Position numbers and translations under genes: made by a program
Shown: positions 61,981-64,000 of the stretch, piece by piece
How positions within the stretch are numbered: the first letter of the stretch is position 1
How the letters are laid out: each line of letters starts with the position of its first letter
The notes under the pieces: generated by a model
What the model was told of the DNA's origin: nothing
Database searches by the model: none
The model's input: only the letters and a program-made list of their open reading frames with translations
Assembly: GCF_016595495.1 (NCBI RefSeq)
Contig: NZ_JAENIM010000039.1
Span: 684,989 to 748,988 of the forward strand
Direction: 5' to 3'
Origin: Persicirhabdus sediminis
Lineage (GTDB): Bacteria > Verrucomicrobiota > Verrucomicrobiia > Verrucomicrobiales > Akkermansiaceae
Length of the DNA: 64,000 bases

Positions 61981-64000
61981 CTAGTGCTCAATGACTTGAG
62001 CGCGCCCCGGCAATGACAGCTTGATAGTCGCTTGTGCATCAATGCCGTCGAGGCGGTCAAAATTCAAAGCATCTGATGACTCACGACGCTCATAAGAGGC
62101 AGTCTGCACGGTGAATGCCGGCTGCTCAGAGTTGTACGGATCGCTACCTATCAGAAAGTGCTCTTTAGGTCGGATAGGGATGACATTAAAATTAGTTCCG
62201 CCTTCATCCAAGCTCGCAGTAACGTCTGCTAGTTCGCCTTCCGCGCCACCGTGAACATCACAGTAACCTGATGGAGCTAGACCATTCTGATAGAATTCTT
62301 GATAAGCCGTGGAAACATAACTCTCAGCTCCTGTCACCACATCACGTTTGTATTCGTGGCAATAACGAGTCTTTTTCAGACCAGATACGCTACACACTTC
62401 TACTTTAGAAATCGACTCAGGCACGGGAATTTCATGAGCTTTGAGCCCAGTAGCTGCATTCATCGCTGCCGCCCAGATAGGCATCACGGTATCGCGACTG
62501 AAAGCACCATCGTAAATAGCCTCGCGTGATCCTGATAGAAATCCACTCCACACCGCACAGGTCACTTGGCTATTGTAGCCAACATACCAGTTATCGGCGA
62601 AATCATATGTCGCGCCAGTTTTGCCACCACCGGAGAATTCTTTGTCATTGAGCTGCTCGAGCACACCGCTAGAGCTCCCCTGCGTCATGCTGCCACGGAG
62701 AATATCGTGCACCACAAACGAGCTATCTTGAGATGCTACCCGCTGCGACTGTTGCCCTTGGCCAGCTGGCTCTTTGCGGTAGCGAACTTTCCCTTCATCA
62801 TCTAGAATTTTCTCAACGAGAACAAAACGACCGGGAACAACCCCTTGGTTAGGGAACGCGGTGAACGCTCTAACTACCTCACTAAGCGAGGCCAGCTCCG
62901 AACCTAAGAATAGTCGGTTAAGCTTTTTACTCTTGGAGAAATCGAATCCTAACTTATTCGCCCAATCGATGACTTTCTCAATACCAACTTCATTCCCGAG
63001 GCGAACAGATGCGGCAATCTTAGAAGCCTCGAGTCCACGACGCAGGGTAATTTCCTGTTCGTAGCGCGGACGCATAACCTCCATCCCCCACTCACCAAGA
63101 ATACCTTCGCGCCCATCAACCATCACAGTACGGTTATCCATTGGCACATCGAGCAGCTGTGATGTTGCCGTTTTACCAGCTTCTAACGCAGCCAGATAGA
63201 TCACCGGAAGAAAAGTAGTCCCTAATGGTTTACGACCTTCTTCGATGAAATCGTATTGTGAGTGAGCATAATCACGCCCACCGACGTAGGCGATCACCTT
63301 GCCTGTGTGGTTTTCTATCATCAAGCCCGCGCCCTGCAGGTAGTTAGTTTTCACTTCTGGGCTCGGTTTAAAATCGGCATGTTTTGGATGATCGTAGCCA
63401 GCGCGCTGTTCCACTTTTTTCAGCTGGTCAGCCATGGCATTTTCCAGCGCTAACTGAACGTCTCTATCAATTGTGGTGAAAATTTTATATCCCCCACGGG
63501 TGAGCTCTTCTTCGCCAAGTTGCTCGCGCACAAAATCAGCCACTCGCCCGTACATGTGCGATGTGCCACGGCGAATCGGTTGTGGATTCACCTCCACCGG
63601 CAGTTCGATGAGTTCGTCGTATTCACTCTGCGTGATGGTTTTCTCAATGCGCATGCGATTGAGGACGTGATCACGTGCTTTTTTGTTATTCTGCGGGTGA
63701 CGCAGCGGTGTAAATGCCGATGGATTTTTAATGCAACCCACCATGGAAGCACATTCCTGAGTCTCCAGATCGCGTGGTTCTTTACCAAAATATCCAAGCG
63801 ACGCCGACCTCACACCATAAAACCCGGAACCAAAAGGAATACGGTTGAGGTACATTTCCAAAATCTGATGTTTGCTGAATTCGCGCTCGATGCGCTGCGC
63901 CAAAAATGCCTCTACCAGCTTACGCTCGATACCATTTTCGCCACGCTTTTCAGCTTCTTCTTTGAGGTGGAATGCGTTTCGCGCCAGCTGTTGGGTCACC
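61981..64000 (-). CDS. PBP1-type protein (GT51), partial, with degenerate transpeptidase
   Basis: The visible 672 residues are the C-terminal part. The frame is still open at base 64000, so the start lies beyond the window. It begins in glycosyltransferase family 51 (TQQLARNAF, then KHQILEMYLNRIPFGSGFYG and ASMVGCIKNPSAFTP). The transpeptidase domain has the right fold but lacks catalytic residues: TTFL stands where the SxxK motif should be (63208-63219), and SKI stands in place of SxN. KTG is retained as GGKTGATYDFADNWYVGY. So it likely polymerises glycan only. The C-terminal 150 residues are a linker of unknown role. Confidence 0.88.
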   Translation of the reverse strand, partial: VTQQLARNAFHLKEEAEKRGENGIERKLVEAFLAQRIEREFSKHQILEMYLNRIPFGSGFYGVRSASLGYFGKEPRDLETQECASMVGCIKNPSAFTPLRHPQNNKKARDHVLNRMRIEKTITQSEYDELIELPVEVNPQPIRRGTSHMYGRVADFVREQLGEEELTRGGYKIFTTIDRDVQLALENAMADQLKKVEQRAGYDHPKHADFKPSPEVKTNYLQGAGLMIENHTGKVIAYVGGRDYAHSQYDFIEEGRKPLGTTFLPVIYLAALEAGKTATSQLLDVPMDNRTVMVDGREGILGEWGMEVMRPRYEQEITLRRGLEASKIAASVRLGNEVGIEKVIDWANKLGFDFSKSKKLNRLFLGSELASLSEVVRAFTAFPNQGVVPGRFVLVEKILDDEGKVRYRKEPAGQGQQSQRVASQDSSFVVHDILRGSMTQGSSSGVLEQLNDKEFSGGGKTGATYDFADNWYVGYNSQVTCAVWSGFLSGSREAIYDGAFSRDTVMPIWAAAMNAATGLKAHEIPVPESISKVEVCSVSGLKKTRYCHEYKRDVVTGAESYVSTAYQEFYQNGLAPSGYCDVHGGAEGELADVTASLDEGGTNFNVIPIRPKEHFLIGSDPYNSEQPAFTVQTASYERRESSDALNFDRLDGIDAQATIKLSLPGRAQVIEH

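Noticed and set aside
1-64000. tRNA genes or rRNA operons
   Set aside because: No T-arm motif with an acceptor stem partner was found on either strand; isolated TTCGAA-like words fall inside coding genes.

Overview
The window looks like chromosomal DNA of a Gram-negative member of the Verrucomicrobiota, most likely a marine Verrucomicrobiales lineage such as the Rubritalea group. This is inferred from four secreted proteins with a PEP-CTERM tail (V/IPEPS, a short hydrophobic stretch, then a basic end), a verrucomicrobial-style pseudopilin cassette, lpxD (lipid A), a FadL-type porin, HPr kinase, sigma-54, and the near absence of Shine-Dalgarno sequences. No tRNA, 5S, 16S or 23S gene was seen. 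The one certain RNA gene is rnpB (50533-50919, minus strand).

Layout. 1-975: a tandem array of about 202-bp repeats. 1072-9618 (minus): fabG, cvfB, cysJ, a secreted protein, an SDR enzyme, a DUF6941-like protein, a PEP-CTERM protein and lpxD. 9815-12209 (plus): a membrane protein, mnmH and a TatD hydrolase. 12211-17748 (minus): a six-gene operon with three pseudopilin-like proteins and three secreted proteins. 18160-23887 (minus): jetA-jetB-jetC of a Wadjet/MksBEF-type SMC complex, closed by a strong terminator and with no jetD. 24383-26087 (plus): two paralogous PEP-CTERM genes. 26239-29498 (minus): E1alpha, E1beta and E2 of a 2-oxoacid dehydrogenase complex. 29825-36620 (plus): a sugar-1-phosphate operon (uridylyltransferase-like, NahK-like kinase, epimerase), a polysaccharide deacetylase, rarA and pdxB.

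36674-47451 is all on the minus strand: rpoN, psd, a small AP2-like protein, two HtrA-like proteins (one apparently catalytically dead), a candidate small RNA, two membrane/zinc-ribbon proteins, guaB-guaA and a nitroreductase. 47839-50349 is an accessory-looking pocket (a PEP-CTERM protein, an unrecognised protein, a DUF3592 protein), followed by rnpB. An HTH regulator and a FadL-like porin diverge from a striking symmetric promoter region (51716-51906). Then come hprK, argD-argF, a three-repeat secreted protein, argA with a conserved partner gene, a zinc-ribbon membrane protein, and the 3' part of a PBP1-type gene that runs off the right edge.

How it fits together. argD, argF and argA form an arginine biosynthesis neighbourhood, and guaBA makes GMP. 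The 29.8-32.8 kb operon looks like an activated-hexosamine salvage route. cysJ, pdxB, psd, lpxD and fabG are housekeeping metabolism. The main oddities are a pervasive AGCTGG/CCAGCT/GCTAGC word that also builds several terminator stems, the JetD-less Jet operon, a PBP1 whose transpeptidase has lost its catalytic residues, a PDZ-interrupted pseudoprotease, the repeat array at the left edge, and the symmetric divergent promoter at 51.8 kb.
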